DNA of 64,000 nucleotides from assembly GCF_048771995.1 (NCBI RefSeq), contig NC_133043.1, forward strand, positions 9,008,501 through 9,072,500. Direction: 5' to 3'. This stretch comes from Taeniopygia guttata. Its lineage: Eukaryota > Chordata > Aves > Passeriformes > Estrildidae. The translations under genes were made by a program, and so were the position numbers. Positions 25,356 to 35,740 of the stretch are shown here, piece by piece (positions within the stretch are counted from its first letter, which is position 1; every line of letters begins with the position of its first letter). Under the pieces are notes generated by a model. It saw only the letters and a list, made by a program, of their open reading frames with translations, was not told the origin of the DNA and did not search any database.

Positions 25356-28300
25356 TCAGGCTGTCACATAGACCTCCAGGAGCCCCCCGACTGAGTGCAT
25401 GCGGTAAAACACACCCAAGGGGAGCCCGAAGTTCACGATCGCAAACCAGGTGGAGTAGCCATAAAATGACCTTTCCATTCCGTTCTCGAAGATGGGGTGA
25501 GTCCCAAATGTAGGCATGACCCATAGCTGGAGAGATGTGAGGAAAAGAAACATAAGTCAGAGGATGACAAACTGTCCCCTACTTGCACCCTAGTCTCAGC
25601 ACTGGCTCAAGAGTTGTGGGAATATTTCAGGAGTATCACAGTAGCCTCCTTGCCAGGGAGGAGAAGGAAAATCCCATAGTTATGCTGCTGACTCCTTGCT
25701 GTAAATCAAATCTTTTTGAATCCCTGGAAACCTAAAGACAGTCCCATTCTGCCCTAGCCTGCTTCATCTTTCTACAGGGTTTCATTGTTTCCCTGGGCAA
25801 TGGGTTTTCACTGGATGAAGGCTGCAGCATTGGTTCAAGATCCCAGACCACAGTGTACTTTACTGGGTGAGTCTCAAGCCTGGAGACGCATGTTTACAGA
25901 GACTTAATGCTGGTGCCTCACATTTTTTTTCACGTTTCTCATGAAACACCCCTAATGAGCCTAGTGGGTTTTTTTCAGAGGCTAAAATCTTGGCAAGTAA
26001 GGATTTATTAACTGTCTCCTTCCTGCACCCATGAAATCCAGTAATACTTGACTCTAAGGGTAAAAGAGAGAGTGTCAAACCAGGACACTGATTATGAGGG
26101 TGGAGTATTAACAGCAAAACCAGTTTTGACTTGCCTCACCAGTTGAAACTTGGTGGGCAAAGGTTTTTTGTCTGGAATACAAAAGAAAGACAAAGAGGTC
26201 ATGTCTGTGTCACAGGTCACTGTGGCTCAGCCGCAGCTGTGACGGAACAGAGAACACTACTTACTATGATGTTGCACAAAACCAAGAAGAATGAGATCTC
26301 CCTCAGTGCTCTTCTCTTCCAGCTCAGGTGAGAGTAGGTATGGATGTAGGACAGGGAAGCTTTCCGGATCTCCTGTCCCAGCTCCAGCATGCTCACTCGC
26401 CTCTGGCTGTAGGCTTCATGATTCTGCTCTTCTTTAGGGTGTTCCTCCTTGGCAGGAGGTGTCTGGCTGTGCTCCTGGTTGCTGTTCAGCGTGGTCTCCT
26501 CTTCCCCAGGCAGCTCTACAGCCACCGTGTGCTGCCCGGAGTGTCCAGCATGCCTGGCCTCAGCTGCTGCTGCAACATGCCGCCGGTGGAGCCCATCGAT
26601 GACAAAAACATTTTGGGTGATGTTCTGAAAGATGAGGAGGACAGAGTAGGACAGGGCGAGGCTGTTCAGCGGGTCCCTGGGGTCAGTGGCCACCAGGGCC
26701 ACAATGGAGAAGTAGGACATGCCAATTTGGCCAAGGGCTGCTGCCATCAGCAGGACGACATCCAGGCTGCGGGTTGGGTTCTTCAGCGTGTCCAGCTCCT
26801 TTTTTTCTAAGGCGTGGATGATTGTCCCAATCACGGCACCCACACTCATCAGGGGCAGGAGCACAATGTAGTAGGAATAATAGATCACAATGACCTGGTG
26901 GCTGGGGACCAAGCTGGTGACCTGGATCTGGTACATCATGAAGACACAAGCCCCGATGATTGCAGCACTGGTGCCCAGCAGTGGCCCAAAGACCACCCCC
27001 TGGAGCTTGAATTTGGGCTTGGTGTTCGGGATGTGGTCGTGGCTGATGCGTCTCCCCACGTTCTTCCACATGACGTAGAGCACGGAGGAGCAGACCAGGC
27101 AGTACTCAGTGTTGAAGGGGTAGAGCAGGATGTAGCCCTTCTGGAAGACTTTGCAGATGGTCGTGTTTGGGCATGTGCACAAGGTAGTCTCGTTGCCTGG
27201 AGCAAGAGAAGGGGAAGGTGACAATTAAGAGGGAGATGACCTGGATGTCACGGCTGTCTTTGGGAGTTTCATGTGTGCAGGCACAACATGTGTGTCTGTG
27301 TCTCAGAAACAGGGATAAGAAGAAAGTTAAATGGCTACTGCTCAGTCCTAAAGGATATGAGGGTTCACAATAACACAGCTTAGCTAATGTTTTTTCCTAC
27401 CTATGGTCTACACCATAGATGCTGGGTGAGAGACTCGTCTTCCTTCACAACAAAGCCTTCTCTATTTCTCCCTCTGGAATATTAGATTTCCCTTTGTTCC
27501 TCTATATCCTCAGAAAGAAGACCACGGCAGTTACATTAGCCTCTTCTAGTCTGGCAATCTTGTGCTTGCAGTTAATAGGGAAAAGTGAATAAAAATGCTA
27601 ATTTATGGTGTGCTTTTCCTTTTCTAGCCCTCAATTTCAGGGTTTCATAGCAGATTCCCTCCCTCCAGGTAATGATCTCCCCTTGCAGACCATTTCCTTG
27701 AGACAACTTCCAATAACAGGGAAGTTGTAGCATTTGGGGGAACTGGAGATATCTGAATCCCTGAGACCCAGAGGCTCCCCAGAGAAGTGCACCAGCACCA
27801 AGCCTGACAGAGCTCAGGAGGCATTTGGACAATACTCTGGGGCACATGGTGGACTATATGGGGATGGTCTTGTACAGGGACTTGCTGATCTTTATGGGTC
27901 CCTTCCAACTCAGTATATTCTGTGGTTCTGTGAAATGTTGTTTCCCTAGAAGTCACCTGTGTCAGCCTAACACCAAAGGGATGTGAAGGAGGAGCCTTGC
28001 CTGCGAATCGCCGCTCCACCTCGCGCAGCTGAGACTCGATCTCCACGTGCAGGGTGTCGTTGGTCACGGCCAGGAGCCAGAGAAGAAGGTTGGTGGCTAT
28101 GGTGACCATCAGCCCACACCTGGGAGGAGACATAGGACTTGTACAGTGTTTGGAGATGGTTCACAGCCAGTGTGTCCTTCCCCTCTCGCTGGCCCGTGCA
28201 CAGATTTCAGCACACATGGGGTGTTTGTGCCCGTTCTGCCTGAGGCCTGTGGGGTGTGGCTCTGCATAAACACACCTGAGCATATTCCCACCTGCCATTT

Positions 28301-31018
28301 ACAGAGGAGCAGGGTGGGCAGTGCCTGGTGAAACTGGCCTGAGCAAAGGCATCTCCCAGTAATAGGAATGGGGAGACCACCCTCTCTCATCCTCCAGTCT
28401 GTGAGCTGGTCCCTGAGACAGGCAGCAGGAAGACGTTTGGGAGGAAGGAATAAGCTTTGGAGCACTCCAAGGCACAGAGGAAAACTGAAGGGAGCTAGTG
28501 AGCCCAGTTCAGAGGAGAGAGGATGAGTCTCAACAACGCATAGTTTGGTTCTTGTATCACCCAAAGTACAGGATCTGTGTAGGATCAGATGAACACATTT
28601 CTAGCAGGAATCATAATGGACATCACAGGCAGAAAGGAAAAGTTTCTTTAGAGCAGTAGAAGGCATTTTTTGTCCTCATTTTTTACCTGGTGAAGTTGTG
28701 CTGCACTTGAATGCAGTCCTTAGAGTGATGCCACAGAAAGTAAGCCTGCAAGTGGAGAGCAATAACACTGTGAGCAGAGTGAAGTTGGCAGCTGGCTGCA
28801 CACATGATGGAAAGGAACAGGTAGACAAGAAGGTACAGGTCCAAGCAGGAGCAAACCTGCCTCTGTGCAAAGGTGCAGGGACATGTGTGCACCTGCACCC
28901 CAGTGCTGAGGCAGGTGCTGGCATCCTTGGGTAAGGGCAGCATTTATGTGTGACTGCACTGAATGCACATCCTGGAGCTCCGTGTTCCTCTGTCCTGTTC
29001 ATGTGGGTATTTGCTGCTGAGGTGGGAATTAGTTTACTTTTCAAATGTGGCTTTGGGTCTGTAAAGAAGAAGGCTGATGTTGAATAACAAAGTGAAAATG
29101 ATGTGAGATATCTTTGTGTGCAAAGGATTTTGTTGGGCAGATGGATTGGCAAATACAAAGAGGGGCTGAGGCTCAGACTGGTGCAAAGACACCTCTGGCA
29201 AAATGTGAAATTTCCTCTCCTCTCTCCTTACTTTGCTTCAAAGCAAATTCCTCTGAATCCTATGGTATGTCAGGTATTTCTAGGGTAATTTTTGAATCTT
29301 TCTCCCTTGTCTCTCAATGTGGAACACAGGGAGTGCAGGTGGCATTTGAAGTAATGTGTGATGCTTTAATGCTTTTAGTGCTCAGGAGAATGCCCCATGT
29401 TCATTCACTTTGCCCTGTCTCCCAGCTTTCCCCAGCCCTGGGGCTCCCAGGAATGAGACAGAGAGAATAAACAAGCTTACAGAAGGGTAATGTGCAGTAC
29501 CTGGGTGCAAATAAAAATGATTCCAATGCTGGGGAACAAAATTTCCACCTTGGATTTGCAGTGGACGAGGATTGTGCTGTAGCCAATCTGAAACACATTC
29601 AGGAGGATGCTGCAAATGCCAAACAGCAGGACTGACCCTGCACAAAGAGCAAAGGACCAGTAAATAAACACAGACATGTCTGTGGAGCATCTGAGCTTGA
29701 CTGGGCATAGGAGGCCTTGTCTTTCTCCTGGAATTCTCAGGATTTTAGAAGAGAACAAAGATTCAGATTCCTGAATCTGCTTGTGTGCTTTGACTGGTTA
29801 AAGGTGTTAGGTAAAAGGTATTATCTTGTGCTTGGATACAAGGTGGGAATGGGGTTTTTTGGCTTTTCTGTACATTCTGGAGTGACAGGGGTAAGGTAAG
29901 GGGACAAACCTGAGATGACCACAGGTCTGCTAAGGCTTGTAGCAGCCCCATCTACAGGAGTTAGGACCCTTTGATTGTTTCTCCCTTTTGCCTTGGACAT
30001 GTCTCTGCAGCTTTAGGTACTCAAGTACCTTGCAGCTTCCTTCAATTGATTCTCCATCTTAGTTAACAAGACAGTGCCTAATTAAAAACTCCATGGTAGA
30101 CCAGAGGGCTGCTGGGAGAAGGGTGATTTCTCAAAGTGGGGCAAATACTGAAGGGAAAATCTCCCAGGAAAACCTTGGTGTCACTGGGACTTACTCAATG
30201 GGTAAGAATCCTTCCCTGGTAACAAGGCTGTGGTGATGTTAAGTGAGGATGATGGTGACATAGGGCCACTGGTGCTCTTGGAGGATAAACACAGTGATTC
30301 TCCTCTCACTTTCCAAAGTGCTTCTGCCTAAAACCTTTCCTATGGTTTCCCACAGTGCTCAGTTGCTGTCCTGGAAAGGGGTTATGCCTGGATTTCTCTT
30401 TGTGCAGGGACCAGAGAGTGAAGTTTGACTGGAGGCTGAAGGGAAGCCGAGTTTCAGGCTTTCCTGGCTGCTCTGGTTCCACTCCCTGGCACGCACTGTG
30501 CCTGTCAGCCTGCCAGGAACTGGGAGATCCCCAGTGCCCTAACTGCATATCCTATGGCTTCTAGCTCCTCTAGTAACAGGGGAAGAATTTCTTTGCCTTC
30601 CAAGTCTTCAGAAGAAATAAAAGTAGAACTTACCCCTAATCCAGATGGCTCCGGCGTGGGAGTCTCGGTAGAGCACCGCGTGTGGCTGCCGGCTGGTGCC
30701 CAGCAGGTAGTAAATAATCCAGAAGAGGCACAAGACCTTGAGGATGGAGAGTAGGATCCAGACATCTGCCAGAGTGATGGCCACGTTGTTGAAGATCATG
30801 CTGCTGATGAAGGCGCTGCCCAGGAACACCACGTTCATGGCCAGCAGGCCTGAGAAGAGCTGGCCAGCCTTCTGAGCGTGCCGGTCCCTCTGGTGCACCG
30901 AGGAGCAGTGGCGGAACAGCCAGAACTCCTCATAGTGGATCTTGGTGGTCTCTGTTGGGAGTGAGGCTGACCTGCTCTTGCAGCGATGGCAGGGCTTGGA
31001 GACTTCTTTGTCAGACAT
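25356..31018 (-). CDS. OTOP3: OTOP3, otopetrin proton channel
   Basis: Otopetrins are proton-selective channels with 12 membrane helices in two pseudo-repeated halves (family knowledge). Exons in transcript order: 31018-30634, 29637-29501, 28745-28687, 28119-28001, 27196-26265, 25526-25356. They total 1803 nt: 600 residues plus TGA. Family landmarks: AQKAGQLFSGLLAMNVVFLG (first helix), WIRGGSVLLFG across the exon 1-2 junction, FTRCGLM, YVMWKNVGR, LDVVLLMAAALGQ, FVIDGLHRR and the C-terminal LWVMPTFG...FYRMHSVGGLLEVYVTA. The RKASLSYIHTYSHLSWKRRA block and position next to HID1 mark it as OTOP3 rather than OTOP1 or OTOP2. The exon ending at 28001 uses a GC donor, phase-consistent, giving the FAGNETT junction. 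A Glu/Gln/His-rich loop of about 40 residues precedes the last two helices. ATG is at 31018, with a good acceptor 11 nt upstream of it, so a 5' noncoding exon is likely. Confidence 0.96.
27847..27933 (+). mobile_element. CR1-type LINE fragment (3' end)
   Basis: GGACTATATGG... followed by GGGTCCCTTCCAACTCAG and TATTCTGTGGTTCTGTGA is the characteristic avian CR1 3' tail in plus orientation, with a degenerate ATTCTRTG pair at the end. It lies in the OTOP3 intron between the exons ending at 28001 and starting at 27196. It is short and 5'-truncated, hence inactive. Confidence 0.85.
27999..28001 (-). promoter_or_regulatory. OTOP3: Non-canonical GC splice donor of OTOP3 coding exon 4
   Basis: The exon ends TTCGCAG at 28001 and is followed by GCAAGG, the usual context of GC-AG introns (AG before, GCAAG after). 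Using it joins ...RRFAG to NETT in phase 1, matching the ...STGNETN junction of human OTOP3. The nearest downstream CAG/GTGACT donor would be in phase 0 and would break the frame with the next exon. Confidence 0.85.
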
Positions 31019-32095
31019 GGCTCATCTGCCTGAAAAGAAGGGAGGTTTAAAGGGGGGATGTGCTGAGATGGGAGGTTTTGTGCTCTGCTGTGAAGCCCAC
31101 TTGTGTGGTGACCTCCCTTCCTTGCTTTATAGCTTCTCCTTCCTTCTCCAGAAGCTGGATGAAGGGGAAAAGAAGATTGGTTTTTAGCCCAGGTTAGGCA
31201 TTAAAATTTTCCCAGTGGACAGAATCATTGCAGGGCACTGCAGAAAGGCCCTTATGCCAAAACCTGTCCAGAGACATGGGATTAAAGTGGGTGTTTGATA
31301 TCTCTGCCCTGCCCTACCAGTACCAGGAGCTGCTGGGACCAGAGGTGCTCAAACCGTTCCCACCCTCACCTTTTACAGCTTCTCCAGCCCTGGGTTCAGG
31401 TTTTCTTCTTTCTCTTTGTTGCCATAAGGATTAGGTGGAAATGAAGAGCAAGCTTAGACCTGCTGTGAAATTCAGAGCTGTTTGATTTTCAGTTAATGGG
31501 TCCAACCTCTTCCTTTTTTTGGGGCTCAGAGAGTTACAGGCTCCTTGAATGGTCACACAAATTGTGGCAGAGTTGGAGAGAATAAACAAAGGGTCTGTAA
31601 AGCTTGGAATAAGCTGCTGGGAGAAGATCCAAACTCCCACCCAGGTGGGCTGAGACTGGGAAACAATTAGTACCTGTTTTTCTTTTTTTTTCCTCTTGTA
31701 GCACAAGGCTGTGAAGACACTGACACAGAGGAGCTGGAGGGGTTGGCCCAGGTAGACATTCAGAGTCTGGGAGCTTTTCCATCCATCTTTTGGTAAAATC
31801 TTGGTAGGACTGTATTGCTATTGGAAGGAAAATCTTGCTCACATAAAGCAATCAGGCAACATCATCCTGTTTATAGATTTGGTACATGGAAAGATGCTTT
31901 CATTCCAGGGAGTGGCTCTGGTTGTAGTGAAGGGTGTCTGGAGTGAAACAAAAGCCCCCTGAGATGTGTTTGAGAGAGAGGGGAACCTTAAACATTCTGT
32001 GATAGGTAGCCTTGGGGAGAAATTGAGGAGGGATTGAAATTTAGTGTTTTCCTTTTCTTCTGCATGTGCACAGAGGTGCACTATCTGCCCTTGCT

Positions 32096-32272
32096 CCTGG
32101 GACTCTGAGGTGAGCTGATCACCTGGGTTTTGTGCCTGGCAGCAGGGATTCAGCATTTCTCTCTAAGTTGGTGAGTTTAGAGGGTCCGTTAGGAGAGGAT
32201 GGACCTCTCCATGGAAGGAGAAGATTAATTTGTGTGTTCCAGCATGAACCCCCAAGCCCTGAGATCCTTGGC
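32096..32272 (+). repeat. Diverged duplicated segment, copy A
   Basis: A block of about 175 bp beginning near GGGACTCTG and ending near CCCAAGCCCTGA recurs at 33330-33501 in the same orientation. By eye the copies are about 80-85% identical, sharing GGCAGCAGGGATTCAGCAT and the TTAGAGGGTCC block. It is either a tandem-type segmental duplication with 1.2 kb between copies or two members of an unrecognised interspersed repeat family. Confidence 0.8.
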
Positions 32273-33329
32273 ACTTCTCTTGGTGGAGATTGATCCTAAA
32301 ATCTTCCCCATTTTTCTCCAAAATTCTCCTAATTTGGTAGCAAAGGGGCCAACTCCCACCTCTCTTCTAGGGCCATAACTCTTTTGCTCCAAAGGGAGCT
32401 TAGGGGCTATAAAATCAGCAGGAAGCTCATTCAGGCTGCACCAGGAGGTATCCAAATCCAGACAGGACTGCACACAGAGGGACCCAAGCCCTTGACCCTG
32501 TAGCTACGCTGTGGGGAGCAGCCAAACGCAGCCCTTACCTGCCTGCAGCCTCTGCTGCCTGAGGAGCTGGCACAGCCTCGGATGCAGCTGATAGCAAATG
32601 GGGGCTGGAATGCCACCAGGATGCACGGGGGACTCCAACAGCCCAAGGTGCAGACAGGAGCCGTCAGGGCTGCTCCTCACTAAATGCAGCCTCTGCTCCC
32701 AGCCCATTGATTTATTTTCTTTCCACCTTGTTTACTTTGTGTCTATTATTGTCATTACATTAATTACTCAGTGGGAAGCTCTCAGATCTGCCACGGGCAG
32801 CCAATGGCGAGCAGCTCCTTTATGCACCTGCTGGGTTGCCTCACACCAACAGGGTCGGTGCAGGATGTGCCAACTGGTAAAACCACAAATGGTGGTGACT
32901 AATTTGTGCCATGGCTCAGGCAGGTGTAGAGCTAATCTCCTGGCACAGGCTTGTGCAGGGAGTGCTTACCCACACTGCCTTGGCCAAAATCCACTTGAGT
33001 TCCCCACTCCCTTGTTTTTAGGTAAATCCTAAGATTTTTTTTCCTCACATGTACAATTTCTTTTTGCGTTTATCCAGGGCACAAATCTTATTCAAAAGGT
33101 AAAGCTAGCAGTCCACCTCTGCACTGGTGCAGGAATGACACCAGTTTGATGCCTTTTTGGCAGAAAGGTGCTGCTTTTGAGGGTAGTAACTACAAGCTAC
33201 TAATGCTGACTTCAGAGTGAGACCCACATGTGCCAGCCCCACAGTCTTGGCCATGTGTGGTCAGGGATGCTTGAGGTCCAAGCTGTGCTGTTCTTGATCC
33301 CCCTCCTTTTGCAGAACAAACTGATTCTT

Positions 33330-33501
33330 GCTTGGGACTCTGTGGTGAGCTGATGCCCCAGGTTTTGTGGCTGGCAGCAGGGATTCAGCATGTCTGAGCT
33401 GGTGAGGTTAGAGGGTCCATCAGGAAAGGATGGACCTCTTCTTGGAAGGAGAGGACCTATTTGTGTGTCCCAGGATGAACTCCCCAAGCCCTGAAGTCCT
33501 T
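33330..33501 (+). repeat. Diverged duplicated segment, copy B
   Basis: Second copy of the block at 32096-32272. It shares GGCAGCAGGGATTCAGCAT, the AGAGGGTCCAT block, GGATGGACCTCT and CCCAAGCCCTGA, with small indels. Divergence suggests an old event. Confidence 0.8.
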
Positions 33502-34542
33502 ACAGGTGGTAAATGTATGAGCTGGGAGTTCAGAGCCATGAAATAATTCCCAAGAAGCTGATTAGGGGTAGGAGTGGTTGGGGGAGCACAGGTTATCGTG
33601 TGTGGGGATGTGACGAAAGGGATGGAAAACAAGACTGAAAGGGCCCCATTTCTCCTGGGTGAGAACACCCGGTGTGTGCTGGTGCAGCCATTGTTTGATG
33701 TCTGCCTGCAAAAGGTCATGTTTAATGTCTGACCAAGCCCTTGCACTGCTGTGGTGGAGCCCAGGTGCTCCAGTCTGGGCAGGTGTTTGTGAATACCCAC
33801 GGCTGGATTTGTTCTGCCTTGCCCCAAAGCATCAGCATCTCCAGCCTGTTTGCACAGCCTGCTTGGATGTTCTTGCTCCTTGCTTTCATGTTTTGAGATC
33901 CCCTGAGTGCAATTGAGCTCTTCCAGGGGCCTGGCTCTCTTCCAGACTCTGTCCCAGAGATAAGCAGGGAACTGAGATAACCCAAGAGCCATTTGGTGGC
34001 CTCTGTTGGCCAAAGCCAACTGTTTCTGTGCAAGGCATTAACAAACCTGCCCTTTTTCAGTGCTACGATCCTAAATTGGGGTAGCCATACAGAAGTGAGA
34101 AATGGAGGCCATGAGTCTGAATGTATCCTAAAGTTTGGCTGAAATTGGAGGTTTTTCCTTCAAAGATGGATCTGAAATAAAATGCTGGTGCCTGCTGTGC
34201 TTCGGTAGTTTTGTCAATGGGACTGGGCATCTGTGTTGCAAAGATGAGGCATCCTTCCTACCCTGACTTGCACTATCTTGGCTTTGGAATTGAAATTGAA
34301 CCCAAGAACTTTTAAAGCCCTGGGAGATGGGTTAATCCTCCTTATTTGGTCCTTAATTTGAAGAAGAGTAGCTGTTTTACTGGAATGTATTGACATAAAC
34401 TTAACTAAATCATTAAGTAAGCAAGTGTGCAGGAAAGGAGAAGGTGAGGATCAATCACAGGAATCACTGCCCCGGAGAAGCTGCCTTTCCTCTCAGGCTG
34501 GGAGAGAGCTGGTAAACGTTAGGAGCGACGTTTGCCCCTCTG

Positions 34543-34744
34543 CTATCAGCAGTGTGCTTATTAATGGTGCTATCAGTGCACTCAGCAGTGATAACAGCCA
34601 GGCCAGGCCCAGCAGGTCTGTAAACAGGGCCCGGGGGGAAGGAGCTCCATGCCCAGCTGCTGTGTTTGCCCAAAGGCCACCTGAGGAACGCGAGGCTCCT
34701 CACATCTCCCCGGCCGGCCCACGCCCTTCCTTTGGCACTGATAA
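34543..34744. promoter_or_regulatory. Candidate cis-regulatory element: cluster of four GATA-type sites
   Basis: WGATAR matches occur at 34543-34548 and 34570-34575 (as CTATCA, i.e. TGATAG on the minus strand) and at 34589-34594 and 34739-34744 (TGATAA). Three of them sit within 52 bp. The surrounding block, about 34490-34800, is richer in CpG than its neighbours. Regulation of OTOP3 or OTOP2 is inference from site density and location only. Confidence 0.3.
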
Positions 34745-35184
34745 CCACAGCGGTGACGTCTCCGTGGGGCTGGGAGTGAGAGACTTGTGGGGTGACTGCA
34801 AAGAGCAGCTTCATCCAGTGTGGGTGAGGTGAGCTGTGCTGCACTGCCCAGCTCTGTCCCTCCATCCTCTCTGATGGGTTCTAGGGGTATGGCCTGGCTC
34901 CACTGAGGAGTGTCTCTATCTTCCCTGCTGGCTCTGGGTACAGTTCCCCTTGACCTCCTGCCAGCACTGAGTTCCTCCTCACTGTTAAGGACCACTGGGA
35001 AATGCCTCCTCTGCCACCACCTCCTGACTTGGGTCTCAGCACACGGCTGGAGCCGATCCTGCTCATGGACACCTTGTGCTGCAGTCCCATCCCTCATCTC
35101 CAGCCTTGTGACCTTTTCCATATACTGTGTTATGAATAAGAAATTGCTTATTTCTTAAAGGTTGCAGAGTGTTTTCTAATGGCC

Positions 35185-35740
35185 TGTTGTTAACTTGTTA
35201 ATAATCAGTTACCTGTTGTTAACCCCCTGTTAGAAATCCCTCTCTGTCGGGTCGGGTTTCCCCCCTGCTGCCTGCTAGAAAATGGCAGCCGGGCCTGTGA
35301 GGGGGAAGTGATGTCAGAGGCCATACGCAAAGGCGGAAACACACCAAATACAACTGAAAAACCCCTAAAACAATGAGCCACCACAAAATTGAAGGACCTA
35401 AATGACTGCAAAAGGTGAGCAATTAGTCCTAGTGTCCACTAGGACATTTTTAACCTCACTAACCTACAGAGACGTCAGCCATAGTAAGGCCCTAGAGCAC
35501 AGCCCAGACAGGGAATCCTGCTGCTCCCGTGAGGACAGAATCCCTGGCTCTGTCTGCGTGCAAAGCGGACAAAGCTGCACTCCTCCTCCTCCTCCTCCTC
35601 CTCCTCCTCCTCCGTGCCACGCCGGGAAGCAGCAGTGGTGGCGCGCAACCCGTCGGGCCCTCACCCGAGCTGGTCACTTTAATAAAGGCATCAAAAGGAG
35701 CACAATCTCCTGCCCATTTCTTTCATACTGCACTGACAGA
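35185..35740 (+). mobile_element. Possible solo LTR fossil (endogenous retrovirus-like)
   Basis: This stretch of about 550 bp looks unlike its flanks and has an LTR-like layout: an AT/GT-rich left part, a GC- and CpG-rich middle, then CACTTTAATAAAGGC with an AATAAA at 35681-35686 close to the right end. No internal gag, pol or env region is present beside it, so if genuine it is a solo LTR. Its ends and any target-site duplication could not be fixed by eye, and no family can be assigned. It is an old, inert remnant at most. Confidence 0.35.
35581..35613 (+). repeat. (TCC)11 microsatellite
   Basis: Eleven uninterrupted TCC trinucleotides inside the possible LTR fossil. They produce artificial poly-Leu, poly-Pro, poly-Gly or poly-Arg translations in different frames, which should not be read as protein. 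Confidence 0.95.

Noticed and set aside
26328-27221. Long plus-strand open frames opposite the large OTOP3 exon
   Set aside because: They are antisense shadows of a GC-rich coding exon; the minus-strand frame has clear otopetrin motifs and splice sites.
27955-28001. Alternative OTOP3 exon 4 donor at CAG/GTGACT downstream of the GC donor
   Set aside because: It ends in phase 0 while the next exon needs phase 1, and it would add residues absent from the human protein.
33420-34019. 199-codon minus-strand open frame between OTOP3 and OTOP2
   Set aside because: No recognisable motif, overlaps a duplicated noncoding segment, and no splice context; consistent with chance.
34582-35121. 179-codon minus-strand open frame
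   Set aside because: Low-complexity Arg/Glu/Pro composition from a GC-rich block that fits a regulatory element better than a gene.
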